A stretch of DNA of 64,000 bases, taken from contig CM041776.1 in NCBI GenBank assembly GCA_023374045.1, positions 117,447,000 to 117,510,999 on the forward strand, written 5' to 3'. Of the stretch, positions 1 to 13,310 are shown in pieces. The notes under the pieces were generated by a model. The model was not told the DNA's origin, made no database searches, and saw nothing but the letters and a program-made list of their open reading frames with translations. Every line of letters begins with the position of its first letter. Position 1 is the stretch's first letter. Position numbers and translations under genes: made by a program. The DNA is from Limonium bicolor (taxonomy: Eukaryota; Streptophyta; Magnoliopsida; Caryophyllales; Plumbaginaceae).

Positions 1-3000
1 GCTTATTTTAGAGGAGTTTAGGGTTTTTAAATGAATTTTATAAAAATTATAAGATTTTATAAAGTTCTGGGGTGAAATTGTAAATATTGGAAAGTTTAAG
101 GTAATCTTTGTAATTACCAAGAAAGTGGGGTCAAAATGATGTTTGGAAGTCAAACATTGACCAAGCAAAAGACTTTGACCAGATTTGATGATTTATTAAT
201 TTAATTATCAAATTATATTAAGTTATGTATTAAAATGTAAAAATTACATAACATATGGGTATATACCGAAAGTTTGGGGTATTAAATGGTATTTTATACA
301 CCTATGGGTCATTAGGAATTTTAAGGAATTTATTTGGTTAAATTTGGAGTTAATATGGATTATATAAGTATAATATATGATATTTTATATCATTGTTAAA
401 TATAGGTAACATATATGGTGGAAACCGTAAATATTGAAAAAAAAAGGTTAGGAATGATGTTTATAACCTTTTGGTATAGTTTGGTAATTTTTGGAGTTAT
501 ATATAAGGTTTTATTAAGATATATGTATAATCTATAGTTCTAAGGACATTAGAAACTATATGTTATAAAATGGGGTTATTTAGTGAATAAGGAAAATTGA
601 TGGGTTGGAAATTAATTTAGAATAGGCCTAGGGTCTGTTCGGTTATTTGGGATTTTATAACCATAGGTTATAATTATATTAAGGTTTAAGGATTATAATA
701 TAAGGTAAATATTATAAGTGTGACAATGGAATATAATTTGGGGATTGATTTGTAAAATCTGAAAGTATGGTGGAATTAAATAAAACCGAGAATACTATGG
801 TACATTTGGTATTTTATAACAATTTATAACCATAGGTTATAATTGTTTAATGACATAAATGTCATAATATATGTTATATAACTATGATATAACATTATAT
901 AAATTATGTGGTGGGTTTTGTAAATATTTAAGAAAATAAATGCTGTTCGGAAATAATGGGAATTCTAGAACAAAAATTTATAATATGGTTTTCAATGTTA
1001 TAAAGGTTATAACATTTATAATATAAGAAATATTCATTAAAAGATAATGAATATATTATAAAGATTTACCAAATAATAAATGGTCCCATAATACATGTAT
1101 ATAAATAAATATATGTTATGGTGTGGAAAAATATAATATGGTTAAATAACCATATATTATCATAATTAAAATGATATAAGATAAAGAGAAAAGAATTACA
1201 AACATTAGATATGGAAATTCTAATGTTAGGAGTATACATGGAAAAAAATAAGGATTTAAATTCAAAGTATTCTTTTTACATATGAATTATACCACATTAA
1301 ACTTTGAAAAACAACCTTAGGAAAATAAATACTAAGGTGAGATGTATAGTATATGATTAAGATTATACATGCAATATAGTGATACACTATATAATATACA
1401 AATGTGTATTAAATTACATGCGATAATAAACGTTTAAAGTTAAGTATATTAATATACTCGATGTAATCACGCATGAAATATGACGTTATTCCAAATCCCG
1501 AGTTAAACCGAAAACCCGACAAACGTTAATAGTTAACAACGGGGAATAAACCGGGATGGTTTAGTAACGGTACGGGGTGCCGTAGTGTATTGTTAGTACG
1601 AGATGCTGATGCATAGTGTGACGCATATTAATAGATTGTAAGAGGCGTCTCGAGGATCACCAGAGAATTTAGCTGATTCATACTCCACGGTCTTATAATC
1701 CCGGTGCACGGTATGTTATTTATGTGGCTTGATTGTCTCTGAGGATTTCCTCAGTTCAGACATTGTGTGAAAATCTGTGTTAAGATTGAGTGTCTGCTTG
1801 TGTGAATTAATATGCTTGAGTTGTGTATTAATGCTGCTTTATTATTATTACTGTTGCACGATAACAGTACCGTTTGTATATATGAGCATATTATAAAACG
1901 AACTAGCGGCAATGATGCTACCTTATATGTGTAATATAAGGAACGTAAGTAAAAACGTTGTAGCATTAGGATAATAAGATATATATATATATATATATAT
2001 ATTATATTATCCGGAGACTTATATACGGAGCATTGGCCTCTTAACGCCGCTCTCGTATCTAACACTGGATCCCGAGTCTACGTACTCAGGATTGGACTAA
2101 CGACCTTAGTCTGCTGTGTTAGGAAAAAAAATAGTAAACGATGCGATGGTATATATAAGTTATCAAGTGGATGTGGCTCTTGCTGTGAACTGTGATCAAT
2201 TAACGATACCAGGATACCATGTGGTAACCGTAAGTATCTGGATAAATTTCCAATGGACTACAGATGGTTCGTCGGTCGGAGACTCTACCGCTGGAGTGGC
2301 TACTGCCGTGGGTGACCCGCCATAGGAGATGGGTAACTTAGAGACACTTCGTCCTAACGAGACGTTGTCATTAGGCATGACTGAACAATTACGAACGACT
2401 ATATTAGCTCGTACATTAGGTGAACATTATTGGGCTAGTATGCCAAAGACGGGAAATTATACTTGTTTATAATTCTCGTTGTTTCGCCTTGTTGCTCAGT
2501 GGTTATGCTTTGTGATATGTGTGGTATGTTGGTGGATTTGTTTGAATGAGCCATTGTGCTCATATTGTGTGTGTGGATTATGGTGGATTGTTTGGTCGAG
2601 TGAGTCGCCGTACTCAATTATGAACTATCAAATGTTTGTTGGAATGGAGTCTCTGTACTCATATAAGCGTTGTAACGCTTCCAGTGGTTTATTACGATGC
2701 GATGTGTGAAGCCGGGGGCTTGTTTGCTAATTGAGTTTACTGCAATATACATTGTTGCTTACAGTTTTTATTTTAAACTACTTGCATGAAAATGAATTGC
2801 ATGCTCTCGACCAATTAACTGATGGTCCGAGGGGGCATGATAGTCATGTAGTAACATACTCAGTAGGGGCTGATTCCATACCACAAACAAACATTTTTGC
2901 AGGTATGCAGCTTCTGGTGTCGGACCAAGAGAGGGACGCGCTGGGTAGTTCAGTTACAGTTGTTTTAACATGCGTTGTTGCATTTCGATACGATCTTAGA

Positions 3001-3251
3001 AACGTGTATAGGATTGGGACACTTAGAATGCTCACTGTGAATGTATTTTATATCAGTTTGGAAGGTTAGATCTATCTCTTGTTGTCACTGTGGGAAATTA
3101 TTTCGTATTAATGAATATATCTATAAGCACGTTATTACTCGTATGGGGAGTGAGAACGGTGACACCAGTAGTTCAATTGTTGAGATTACCGCTGCGATTT
3201 CAATGTTAAGTAAGATGATTAGGAGGAGCTGATTAGAGTAGGGGTGTTACA
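1..3251 (+). repeat. Element A 5' LTR (right-hand part only)
   Basis: This copy matches the last 3.25 kb of the LTR at 23349-28390 and ends in GGGGTGTTACA directly before the primer-binding site. Bases 1-1450 are very AT-rich with several short palindromes of the type ATAACC-ATA-GGTTAT (about 658-675 and 820-850). An AT microsatellite at about 1979-2005 is longer than in the 3' copy. A pyrimidine-rich tract ending TTTTTGCAG at 2894-2902 looks like a splice acceptor and has counterparts in the other LTR families. Short frames within it are not credible genes. Confidence 0.88.
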
Positions 3252-3255
3252 AAAG

Positions 3256-3267
3256 TGGTATCAGAGC
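3256..3267 (+). other. Element A primer-binding site (initiator tRNA-Met)
   Basis: TGGTATCAGAGC lies 5 bases after the LTR end. It is complementary to the 3' end of plant initiator tRNA-Met, the primer used by most plant Ty1 and Ty3 elements. The same 12 bases occur at the corresponding place in B, C and D. Confidence 0.93.
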
Positions 3268-6200
3268 GGAGTACAGCTCTGATGACAAGAGATAGTAGGA
3301 TTTATACAGTGAGCATAGGTTTTGGGAATACGGAAAACGTTGTGAGGATACGTGACCTTGCGGGGTTGATGCAATGCTTAAGGCTTGCACACCATAGCCG
3401 TAGAGGCACTTCAATACTAAACTACCGAGACTACGGTATTAGACCGAGTAAAGGTCTAACCCGTCCTCTTGACATATGACAGGGAGAGGTCTGGGTAACA
3501 GTACTAAGGAAGAACGCGGGGCAGCGGAAGGTGGTGAAGGTCCAGCAACCCCAAGTAATGCGAAGACGGTATGAACCGCTCGCACTTGATGGGAGAGCAC
3601 CCCGAGAAATTTGCAATGGTACCCCACCCGCCGCAGCCCGTACCTCGAGTACTATCTAATGAGGTAAGGAAATGAGAAACACCACGGAGATAACTCTCCT
3701 AATCGGGAGACCCGATGTGGATGCTATGAGAATATATTAATTATGTAGAAAATAAAACTTTGAGTTGTGATGAGTTGTTTAGGACCGGGGGTCCTGGTAA
3801 TAACGTGATGTCTACCATACGAGTGTGAGATGAATATTAAAACAAGGTTGAGGAGATAATTCCCGTAAGACTAAAGGGGCTTGCTTTCTATAAGCAAAGC
3901 AACCCTGTCTTACATCCAAGAAAGCACCGATAGTGCACTTGGGGGGAAAGAGGTGGAAACGTCGAGTAATGATTAGTTTATGAGATATGTAACAGACGGA
4001 AGGAATGACCTTTTTGAAGTCTCACCCGGAGTGAGTAACTCTATCCATGTAATACTGAAGGTTCATGATGGCCTGACGTGCATGAGGAGAGATCATGAGA
4101 GCTGTAGTAACAAGAACTCGCTAGTTGCTATCATGCAAACGCCTCGAGAGGGGGAGTAAGACCTTACTACCACGATGAACTTGTGGAAACGAGTGCGGGA
4201 ATGAGACTACATTAATTTGAATAAAAACTTTTGACAGGAACAGGAACATGATTAGGGAATAGCACTGTACTGACACACCGTACCGGTGGCTCAGTCTGCA
4301 TGGCGCACTTGCCACTGCAAGTGCCACATTAACCAAAGCATTAAATTTCAACCTGCCTTGCGCTCTTGCTACAACAAGTGCAGCGACAGTAAACTAACCC
4401 TAAAGGACGTAGTGGTCCAGGCGGTTACCAATAAATTAAACTTTATGTGAGTCCGTAATGCAATAAAGCAGGACATAGCCTTCTTAAGGGCAGGGGTACG
4501 AAACCTGGGTTTGAGGTCAATAAACCTCGGGAAGACCTAGCCGGTCTAACCATTAGACCTGAAAATGATACACCATTTAGTAGAGTATTAGAAGGGGAGT
4601 AAATGAGAGTAACGATAATTAGTGCCTACAAGCCTAACCCCAGTGCCGGTATAGACATTGAATGTCAATCATTACCGGTGGGGAGTGTCGAGTCTTTACG
4701 ACCAGCATAACCATATTTAGGGAGTGTGCGACACTTGTGGTTAAACCACTACCGTTGAACATTGCCAGAGGGCAAGAAGTGAACTATACGAGCTAAGATT
4801 TTAAATTAAACCTAACCGAGCTGAGTAACGTCGGCTTACAACTCGAGTGAGGGTAATAAAGTGATGTGGACATGGTATCACTAGGATCCAATCAAGCGCT
4901 GAACTTGCTTACCCCGTCCAAGTCTGGAGTTGGGCATCCTGGTTTGGCCGAAGAGAACGGCTCAGCTGTATATAGTGTTTGGGGAAATAATAGAAAGTAC
5001 TGTTATGGTAAACTATTTTGTAGTTGTAAGGAAAATTTAGGTAGATGTGTACGCACAATAAAAAGGGGCCGACATTATGCCACATCACACACACCGGGGG
5101 TGTTGTAAATCCATTATGCTGCTAGACTCCCGTACGGAGGGTAGTGGATATTAACTGAACAGTGAATCTGTCTGAGGACGGAAGATACCGTTACCTCAAA
5201 TAGGATGGAGGAGGAAATACGAGTTGAATAAGAGCAAGGACTACTCAATGTAGAGCGATGATTAGTGGAACCCACTAAGTTGTGGGTATCCAATTGTAAC
5301 ATAAGGAGAAAGTATTAGAACCAACTAGAATTTAATTAAATAAAAAAAAACCAACAATCATTTAATTATCAGAATAAGCACTGAACCTAAATATTGTATG
5401 GCATAGGCCTACGGAAGGATACCTTTAGTACCACCAAAATGACCCAAAACTAGGGGAACAAAGGTGATGAATCACAAGTACTGATTAATATCAGACTAAA
5501 GGGACTACCATAAGACAGGGGAAACACGAGGTGTCAACCTTTATCATGGAGTCCGGACTACACCATAGGGTGTAACCCAATGACGTGGGTGGAGTTTGAG
5601 AACTGAAACTCAAATTTGAAGGCGTTAATAGCCTGGGAGTGAACGGGAGAGATAGTAAATAGTTACTGATCCCCACTCACAGATACTAGATGACGAGCAT
5701 GTGGAATTAGTATTAGGGCGATAAGTCGCAAACACCTATCTTGGAGAAGGTAAGGAAATATACGTTAATAAAGGAACCTATAGAACCCGGAGAACCCTCT
5801 AGGGCCATTCTGACATTAAGGGTTAAGAATTGGCAGCATAGTTACTTCAACATAAATTACCAGGACTAAGAGTACGATAACCACCGGGTACGAACACTAC
5901 GAGTGCACTAAACGGGACATGGCACGACCACACTCCTAGGAGCTTGTGGGCCTGACAAAACTTACTTTAAGTTAGTTGGGTAAGTAGTAATGTATCAGTA
6001 TGATACCCCATGTATGTAAACGAGTAGTGTGAGGACCCAGGAGGTAATCAACTCTGTGTCTAAGTCAATGAATGGAATCCTGACTAGGTAAGCCATGAAT
6101 TGATGAGAGAAATCTCAATCAAACCAACAAGGTTGGGGAAATCAAGGATAGCTTGATAATAAAACGACATAAGGTCATAACTCCACAGTGGATGAGTTAG

Positions 6201-6983
6201 AACACAAGTTTTGCAGATTTTAGTAAACGAGAAAGCCAAGGCCTAATTTGTGGTAAAGGCGAGGTGAACCCATGAAGTGAAAGAGGAATTATGGTATCTT
6301 AGGAAGTTATATTAGAGAAACCTTTGGAAGATTATAGATGCTACCCAAAAAGGGGCACAGAAAGAGCTATATAATGCGCTGAGGGCACCGCGATGATTTC
6401 GCATTACACAATAATAACCACATGCTCAAGCCATAAAATGTTAGTATGTTAGTACCAATTAGGGTTGAACAGAAAATGAATGCCAAGCTAAAACCCACAG
6501 TCGTATTGTATGTTTACAACAGACGAAGGGCAAAAGCGGGCATTATAACAGATACTCTAAGCTGGAGATTAGATACTCCATGCAAACCGCAATAGCGGAT
6601 AACCGTCCAATCGACTGGTACATGGTGCGCAACAAAGCGACCTTTATAATAACTGTTAACCGAATTATGTTGGTGAGAATCAGAATCAGAAGGTGGAAGA
6701 TCAAATAACAAATGATTCCCCTAATCAAGAAGAGGGATGAACCATATGTGTGGGTACTAAAATACCAACACACGAGGGATCGAGTTCACACCAGTAAAAG
6801 AGGACCTATAAGGTACCTAAGGAACGAACTCATCCCAGAAGGAAATAACTTGGACACATGAGGCGCCAGTTAGTTGCGCATATTAGACTCGTTTTGAGAT
6901 TTTAGGGAAATTACTGCAAGCACTAGGTGCTAGACCATAGCTCAACAACCCTTACACCGAAGGTTAGTTCGGTAGGGTGACAT
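3268..6983 (+). mobile_element. Element A internal region, left part: non-coding
   Basis: No frame over about 80 codons and no retroviral motif is visible. Parts align by eye with the interior of LARD C: 4300-4330 with 41435-41465, and 5930-6030 with 41925-42025. Both shared blocks contain inverted repeats: GCACTTGC (4305-4312) with GCAAGTGC (4317-4324), and GTATCA (5992-5997) with TGATAC (6001-6006). Conservation of non-coding sequence between two element families suggests cis functions such as packaging or dimerisation, but this is inference. Element B interrupts the region after the GACAT at 6979-6983. Confidence 0.7.
6979..6983. repeat. Target-site duplication, left side of element B
   Basis: GACAT directly precedes the TG that opens element B. 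The identical GACAT follows its final CA at 21505-21509. A 5-bp duplication is what Ty3/gypsy integrases make. Confidence 0.95.
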
Positions 6984-9900
6984 TGTAACACCCTACAACG
7001 CCCCTATCAACTACCGAAATCGCAGCGGAAATAACCAGCCAAACAATAACTAAACGCTTTGGTGTTACAACGCCGTTAACCACCCATGCGGTTAACTAGG
7101 CAGAATAAATACAAGTGTATCGGTCTGATGATCAGACTCCCGAGCATAGAATCTAACATCCATATATAAACATAACCAACCATACCGAGTATTTAATTTA
7201 CATCACCACTACCAACTGTAAACCTCCACCACTGTTTAACGAACAGTACCAAAATATAACGCCACGGGAGCACAGGCGCATCCCGGGCTCAACATCCAAA
7301 ACAACCAAAAGTACATCATCGACCTAGGATCTAGAGCCACTCCGCTTCTTCGATCCTCATCCTGAAATAAAATATGGAGCCCCCGAGGGGGTCAGCAACC
7401 TTTGCTGGTATGGCTAACGCGCAGCCCATCGGCTACCGGGATACGCGCAACCAATTGTCATGATAACATGGCATTCATTTTAAAACATCCAACATATATA
7501 TATATATATATACCATAGCATAGCAAGGGAAATTGCATAGCACCATAACAATGCATAACACCATAAAATCGGTTCTCACAAGGAACCTTCCACCATAGTT
7601 AGTATACAATGTGAGCCTAGAGATTTTTGCCAATCCCATGTTAAGCTCGTTACCATCCTCGTTACCGTCCAGTTATATAGAACGGTTAACTTATACCCAA
7701 GGTGTGTCGGATATAGTAATCCCAAGCACACCGAAATAACATACGTATGCCCCTGTGGCCCGACGTGAGTCAGTAACTAGCTTTGGATAAGCTAAGGGAA
7801 GGTAGAAACCAAATTGGAATACCACCTATACATACACCAAGAGAGCCGAACCGGATATGATATCGACCCCATCCATCACACGCGTGGCCGGAACAACCGG
7901 ACTCCTCACTCCCCGATTAACACTTGTTAGTGATCACACAATGTTTTGTTAAGTCACATACAAGCAAACATTTAGGTCTTGTTAGACAACCAAGGGAAGG
8001 AGTCACAACACTACAACATCATAATGTATAACAACTGTAAACTCTTTTCATGCCTTAATCTTATAAGGTCGTAACACACATGAAAAACAAACAACACCCA
8101 AGCCGGTGTAAACCGGTAGACAACAGACTGCAGGAAAACCATACCTTGGTCCTTGCCTTGATTGGTTTCCTCCGTAGGTCACTCCTATACATAATTAATA
8201 ATGTCGGTTAATTATTTATGCAATTCAAACTTGTTAAGTATTTAACATGATTGTTTGGCATGTTTTAATGCCTATCTTACCCTAGGTTACCTTCATTATA
8301 CACCCTAGGGTTTACTACATAAGTCACAATCTTTTCTATTTTTTTTTTATATCTTGGTATGTCCGACCCACCGTCCGACCCACAAACTGGGTCGGACCCT
8401 TCCAGTGGTTTTCGGGTCTGAAGAACCTTACCTTGTCTGACCCATGTCCGACCCAACCTTCTGGGTCGGACCATTCCAGAGACATGTCCGGCCCACGTTC
8501 GACTCTAGACTGGGTCGGACCATTACAGAGAATTTCATCGCCCTCAGAACATCCATGTCTGACCCATGTCCGACCCACCCATCTGGGTCGGACCATTACA
8601 GAACATTTTACCGCCTTATAAACATGCTCGTCCGACCCACGTCCGACTCACTCGACTGGGTCGGACCATCCCAGAAACATTTTCCCTCCTTTGAAATATG
8701 ACCGTCCGACCCATGTCCGACCCACCCTTTTGGGTCGGACCATTACAGAACATTTTCCTAACGTCTAACAGAGGCTGTCCGACCCACAACTGGGTCGGAC
8801 CCCTGGGTCGGACGTCCTCTAAACTTACCCAAACTTTGTCAAATCTTCACCAAACTTCTCTTAAGCCTCTTAATGCTTCCTAACAACATTTGGTAACCTT
8901 ATATCCACATACAACATCTATGAAACTCATTTTCTAATTCCTTAAGCCTTTACTTATTTCCTTGTAAATTCCTTAACACTTACAACATTTTATACTAGGT
9001 TTCTAAATGGTGTTTCTCACCTATGATAACTACTATCCCAAAATGCTTTCTCCTCATCTTAACATCATCTCTTAAGCATTATTCCCACAACTAACTCCTT
9101 ATGTCATTCTTGAAGTTCTTTTCCAAGTTTACACTTTCTCCTTATTTACCAAAGTTTGCCTAAGTCTTTACCTAAGTCCAAAATGACTTTGGTACATACT
9201 AAAACCTCAAGATCATGCCCAAGTCCTTGTTACACTCTAGAACACTTAAGACATTATATCTTCACTTGTAAACACCTAGTCATTTCCTAACACTTCTAAC
9301 TCACCAAACCTTATGTAAACACTTAGAACTTCTTACTTCTTACCTAAATTTTGACATGGATTCCCCTAGAACATTACTAAGCCTAAACACTTTGTTTCTC
9401 CATTAAACACACAAGAACATCTAGAATCACCAAGAACACTCTCCCACACAAAACTTTACTCAAATCACACCACATTACAATATAAGCATAACTTAAATTG
9501 CATGGCACTTAGGCCCTTAAAATGCATGGCTCTTAGGCCCTTAAGGTGCTTAAATCATAAACACTGAATTTCCACAAAATATATGCCTTTGACCTGCAAT
9601 TACATACAACAAGACATATGTTCTTTTACTAGTCTCCTTGAGGACATTACTAGGTCATTCACCATTTGCTCTTTAGGTAGTTTTAATAAGCATTTATAAG
9701 CTCATTTCTCCTAAGGCATTAAACAACATTAGGTTAGTAGATTTACCTCTTTTCCAAACCACTTCTTTCTTGTTTCTTATAAAAACCGGTAGGGTATTTG
9801 TTTCCTTGTCAAGTTCTAAACAATATACAAACACCATAATGAGTATTCAAGCTTTAAGCTTCATCTCATTGTAAACCCTAATTTTTCATTATTCAAAAAC

Positions 9901-11039
9901 ATTAATGTAGTTGTTTTACCTTGATCTTTGAGAGAGAGTTTGAATATATAACAAGAGAGGACTCCACCTAGTCCATGAAGAGTTGAAATGAAGCTAGAAC
10001 AAAGTCACACAAAGAGCTATATCAATGTGTATTTTTGGTCAAGGTAAAACATGGAGGAAACATGATTTTTCTTTGAGATTCCTTACCTAGAAGCAAAGGA
10101 GAGTAATAATATGTCAAAATACAAGCTCAAGCTCCTTCAATGGTGGAACAGCTTGGCACCGAAATGGGGCTCTTGGAGTTTTGAGAAGATAGGAATGAAG
10201 AGCTTGATGAGAGGAAGAGATTGGTGGTCTTAGAATTTGATTTGGACAAGTGAGCTTGATTTAGCAAGTGGTCAAAGTTAGAGTTTTAATGGTGGTGGTG
10301 GTATTACCGTGAGAGAACAGCAAGAAGGGAGGAAGATGGTGTTTGGAACCGTGGGAAATGAAGGAAGGAAAGAGAGAATGAGATATAAAGTTGCTTTAAG
10401 AAGATATTTATGCTTATAAAGTAAAAAGTAGTTTTAATTAGTTCTCTTTACTTGTTTAACAAAATAACAAGTGAGTGGTGAGTCACCACACTTAAGAAAC
10501 CGGCCCCCTATATTATAATGAGGGTATTTTAGTCTTTGTTTGTCAATTTAATTACTTAATACAACATATGTTATAAACTAGCTTATAAAAATCACTATTC
10601 ACCTAAACAAGGCACTTAGAAGTGAAATTTTTGATTTCCCATTAATATAGCCACCCAAATGTGATACTATATAGTAAACATATATATTTAAGAGTAATGA
10701 TGGACATTTAGCCACTCAAAACTCATTTACAAGACAATTTTTCAAAAATGTGCTTTAAGACTTCTTAAAGCACATTTTGTGTTTTAACTTGTTTTCAAGC
10801 TTGGTTTTCTTTGGTAATTGATTTAATATGTTCATTATATATAAATAAGGTCTTGGTAAGTTCATTAGGTCTTACCCAAGCTTATTCCAAGCTTAGAGCA
10901 CATTTTAGCTCTTATTGACTTTAAGCACGTTTGTGTTTTCTTTGTGTTTAATTTGTTTACTAATGTTTCTAAGACATTTTCTTGTCTTAGTAAATCATGT
11001 TTTAATGTTTAAACAACATACTAGGTTTGGGGTATTTCA
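6984..11039 (-). repeat. Element B 3' LTR
   Basis: 4056 bp, nearly identical to 17442-21504. Read on the minus strand it opens TGAAATACCCC and closes with GTGTTACA. In sense order it holds the inverted repeat GTGCTTTAAG/CTTAAAGCAC (about 10749-10775), a TATA-like TTATAAGC (about 10413-10420), a CT-rich leader-like stretch, a CCGACCC/GGGTCGG hairpin array (8361-8813), a donor-like AAG|GTATGG (8145-8143), a C-rich/G-rich hairpin followed by TTTCAG (about 7395-7362), and a terminal hairpin at 7075-7096. No host gene is present. Confidence 0.93.
8361..8813 (-). repeat. Hairpin array CCGACCC/GGGTCGG in element B 3' LTR
   Basis: About seven inverted-repeat units at roughly 60-90 bp spacing. Each pairs one or two copies of TCCGACCCA with a downstream TGGGTCGGA. 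Stems are conserved while the sequence between units is not. Corresponding arrays lie at the same relative position in the LTRs of C, D and E with altered but still complementary arms. The short Arg/Pro/Ser/Asp-rich reading frames here are by-products of the repeat. The function is unknown. Confidence 0.85.
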
Positions 11040-11044
11040 ATCTA

Positions 11045-11052
11045 CCCCCCTT
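11045..11052 (-). other. Element B terminal polypurine tract
   Basis: On the minus strand AAGGGGGG followed by TAGAT lies next to the TG of the 3' LTR. This is the plus-strand primer position. It is preceded by the hairpin GAACTTTG-GGGA-CAAAGTTC (11057-11076), which is also present in D and, with a paired base change, in C. Confidence 0.85.
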
Positions 11053-11285
11053 AAAAGAACTTTGTCCCCAAAGTTCACACTTCCCACATATTACTATTAG
11101 AACACGGGGAAAATCTTATAACACAATACTTCCAAAACATCATTACCAACATTACCATCATACTTACACCACAACGGACTCAAGGTCCAAACCACATAAT
11201 ACCATTCAGACACAACGGTCTGTAACATAACATAGACAATGTATACATATACATGTCGTACACAACCATAACCGAAACGGCTCTA

Positions 11286-11293
11286 CCCCCCTT
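11286..11293 (-). other. Element B second (internal) polypurine tract
   Basis: A second AAGGGGGG with the same flank (TTTT before, TAGAG after) lies about 240 bp upstream of the terminal tract, directly after the pol stop codon. It follows a perfect hairpin GGGTACG-ggg-CGTACCC (11299-11315). Equivalent internal tracts exist in A, C, D and E. Extra polypurine tracts can prime additional plus-strand synthesis in retroelements; that role here is inference. Confidence 0.7.
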
Positions 11294-11329
11294 AAAAGGG
11301 GTACGCCCCGTACCCTATACATATAAACA

Positions 11330-12157
11330 CTAAGAAGCAAACAATGACGGGTGCTTCGCCTTCATCTTATCTTCCAGCTCCCAAGTGGCCTCCTCAACGT
11401 CCTGGTTAGACCAGAGGACCTTCACCAGTCTCACAGACTTATGGCGAGTGTCTCGAGTCTTAGTATCCAGAATCCGTACGGGAGTCTCCACTGATCGCAT
11501 GGTCGGCTCTAAGGTTAGCCTTTCAGGCTGAAGCACATGAGACGGATGAGACATATACTTCTTCAACTGGGACACATGAAATACATCATGTACCTTGCCC
11601 AGCTCGGCGGGTAAATCAAGTCTATAAGCTACCGGGCCGATCCGCTCCGTCACAACATAAGGACCTACATATTTCGGGCTCAACTTGCCCTTCTGGCCAA
11701 AACGAAATACTCCCTTCATGGGGGATACCCTAAGAAATACCTGATCGCCTACGGCGAACTCCAGGTCACGTCTGCGCACATCAGCGTACGACTTCTGTCT
11801 ATCCTGAGCTGCTTTCATGTTAGCCTGGATCTGGCGAACTTCTGCCTGAACCTGTTCCAGATACTCTGGTCCTATAATGACCGTCTCACTCGACTCATCC
11901 CAGCATAAAGGCGTGCGGCATGGTCTACCGTACAATGCCTGGAAGGGAGACATCTTGATCGAAGCATGGTAACTGTTGTTGTAACTAAACTCGATCAGAT
12001 GTAACTTATCAATCCAGCTGGTCTGAAAGTCAAGTGCACATGCACGTAACATATCCTCAAGTGTCTGGATGGTGCGCTCACTCTGACCATCTGTCTGTGG
12101 GTGAAACGCTGTGCTCAATTTCAGTTCAGTACCAGTGCCTCTCGTGTAGACTTCCAA
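11330..12157 (-). pseudogene. Element B integrase C-terminal half and chromodomain-like tail
   Basis: A 275-codon open stretch. Near its start it has HPQTDGQSERTIQ, which carries the catalytic glutamate of the D,D-35-E integrase core. It continues through LIEFSYNNSYH and the GKLSPKYVGPY segment (GPY/F-type region) to a tail containing VEEATWELEDKM. Known: this tail is typical of chromoviruses, whose integrases use a chromodomain-like end for target choice in chromatin. The N-terminal integrase parts lie upstream in other frames, so the protein is not complete. The stop is followed within 40 bases by the internal polypurine tract. Confidence 0.92.
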
Positions 12158-12600
12158 TATCTGGATAAGAATCTGGTATCTCTGCTCAGATACAATCGTT
12201 TTCGGACCCCATGATGTCTTACAATCTCTTTGTCGAAGAGCTCTGCAAGCTTAGCCACTTTCCAGGTGTCCTTCATCGTATGAATCGAGCCACCTTGTCA
12301 GTCGGTCTACCACAACCAAAATCATATTCAGACCTCCCCTTGTAGGCGGAAGCCCTACCAAAGTCCATAGATATCTCAAGGAACTTCCACTCCGGCACTG
12401 ACATTGGCTGCACCTACACCACCAGGCCGTCGGTGCTCAAACTTGACCTTCTGACAAGTGAGACACCTCAACACATAATCATTTACATCCTTTTTCATTC
12501 CAGTCCACCAAAAATATCTTTTCATACCTTTAATACATCTTTGAAGCTCCGGGGTGAATCGAAGTCGTAGAACAATGGGATTCACTCAGTATGCGCTCCT
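12158..12600 (-). pseudogene. Element B integrase zinc-binding domain and core start (frameshifted)
   Basis: Frame 12376-12585 reads into an HHCC-type segment ending RCLTCQKVKFEHRRPGG, and the sequence after it encodes parts of the integrase core in shifted frames. D shows the same region at 57960-58570. Several small insertions or deletions prevent one continuous frame, so this is a decayed piece of pol. Confidence 0.85.
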
Positions 12601-13310
12601 TCATTCAGCGCTACTCCTCGGTATACACAACCGGCCATTAAGCCTAATCAGGTCATCATCGTGGAGTATGAAGTCATACTTCTGACCCTCGAATGTGCCA
12701 TCAATAAGCTTCTGTCTAATCTCCATCATATATTGATCCGTCATCTGAGCACTCTTCCGCACCTCTTCAACCAGCCAGTATGAGAGACTAGCGATGGAGA
12801 ATTGTGCTCGGCGACTCAATGCGTCAGCTACACGTTTGCCTTCCCCTCCTTGTACTGTAAATTGATGTCATAATCATTTAGGAACTCGACCCACCTTCTT
12901 TGCCTCATGTTCACTCTTTCTGAGTGAACAAGTATTTCAAACTCTTGTGGTCGGAAATAAATTGTCACGCTTACCCCATACAAATGATGTCGCCATATCT
13001 TCAATGCGAAGACGATGGCACCCAATTCTAAGTCGTGGTAGGGTAGTTCTCCTCATGCTTCTTCAGCTCGGGAGGCGTAAGCCAACCTTCCCGTGTTTGC
13101 ATCAACACACAACCCATACCCCTGCCTGATGCGTCGCAATAGACCTCAAAACCATCTGGAACCGTCTGGTAATGTCAGAACCGGTGCAGATGTTCAGAGC
13201 ATCCTTGAGACTCGTGAAAGCACTCTCACAGTCGACTGTCCACTCGAATGGTGCATCCTTTTTCATCAAGGAAGTCATCGGCTTCGAGACACTGGAGAAG
13301 TCCTTCACAA
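12601..13310 (-). pseudogene. Element B RNase H region of pol (frameshifted)
   Basis: Frame 13102-13308 contains the connection segment [20 protein letters not shown]. Frame 12828-13025 contains ALKIWRHHLYG and [21 protein letters not shown], which are characteristic of the Ty3 RNase H. Frame 12601-12819 covers the linker towards integrase. The segments lie in different frames, and the expected metal-binding aspartate region around YTDHKSL is altered. RNase H degrades the RNA of the RNA-DNA hybrid during reverse transcription; this copy is inactive. Confidence 0.87.

Noticed and set aside
1979..2005. AT microsatellite as a regulatory element
   Set aside because: Its length differs between the two LTRs of A (compare 27127-27146), as expected for slippage; a similar TA run occurs in the LTRs of B (about 7495-7512).
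2116..3069. Short frames in the LTR of A (up to 112 codons)
   Set aside because: The frame at 2731-3069 is broken at the corresponding place of the other LTR copy (27870-28106) by a one-base change, so it is not conserved even within one element.
3252..6983. Decayed gag-pol in the interior of A
   Set aside because: I looked for Gag core, zinc knuckle, DSGA, FIDD, RNase H and integrase motifs in all frames and saw none; similarity is only to other non-coding LARD interiors.
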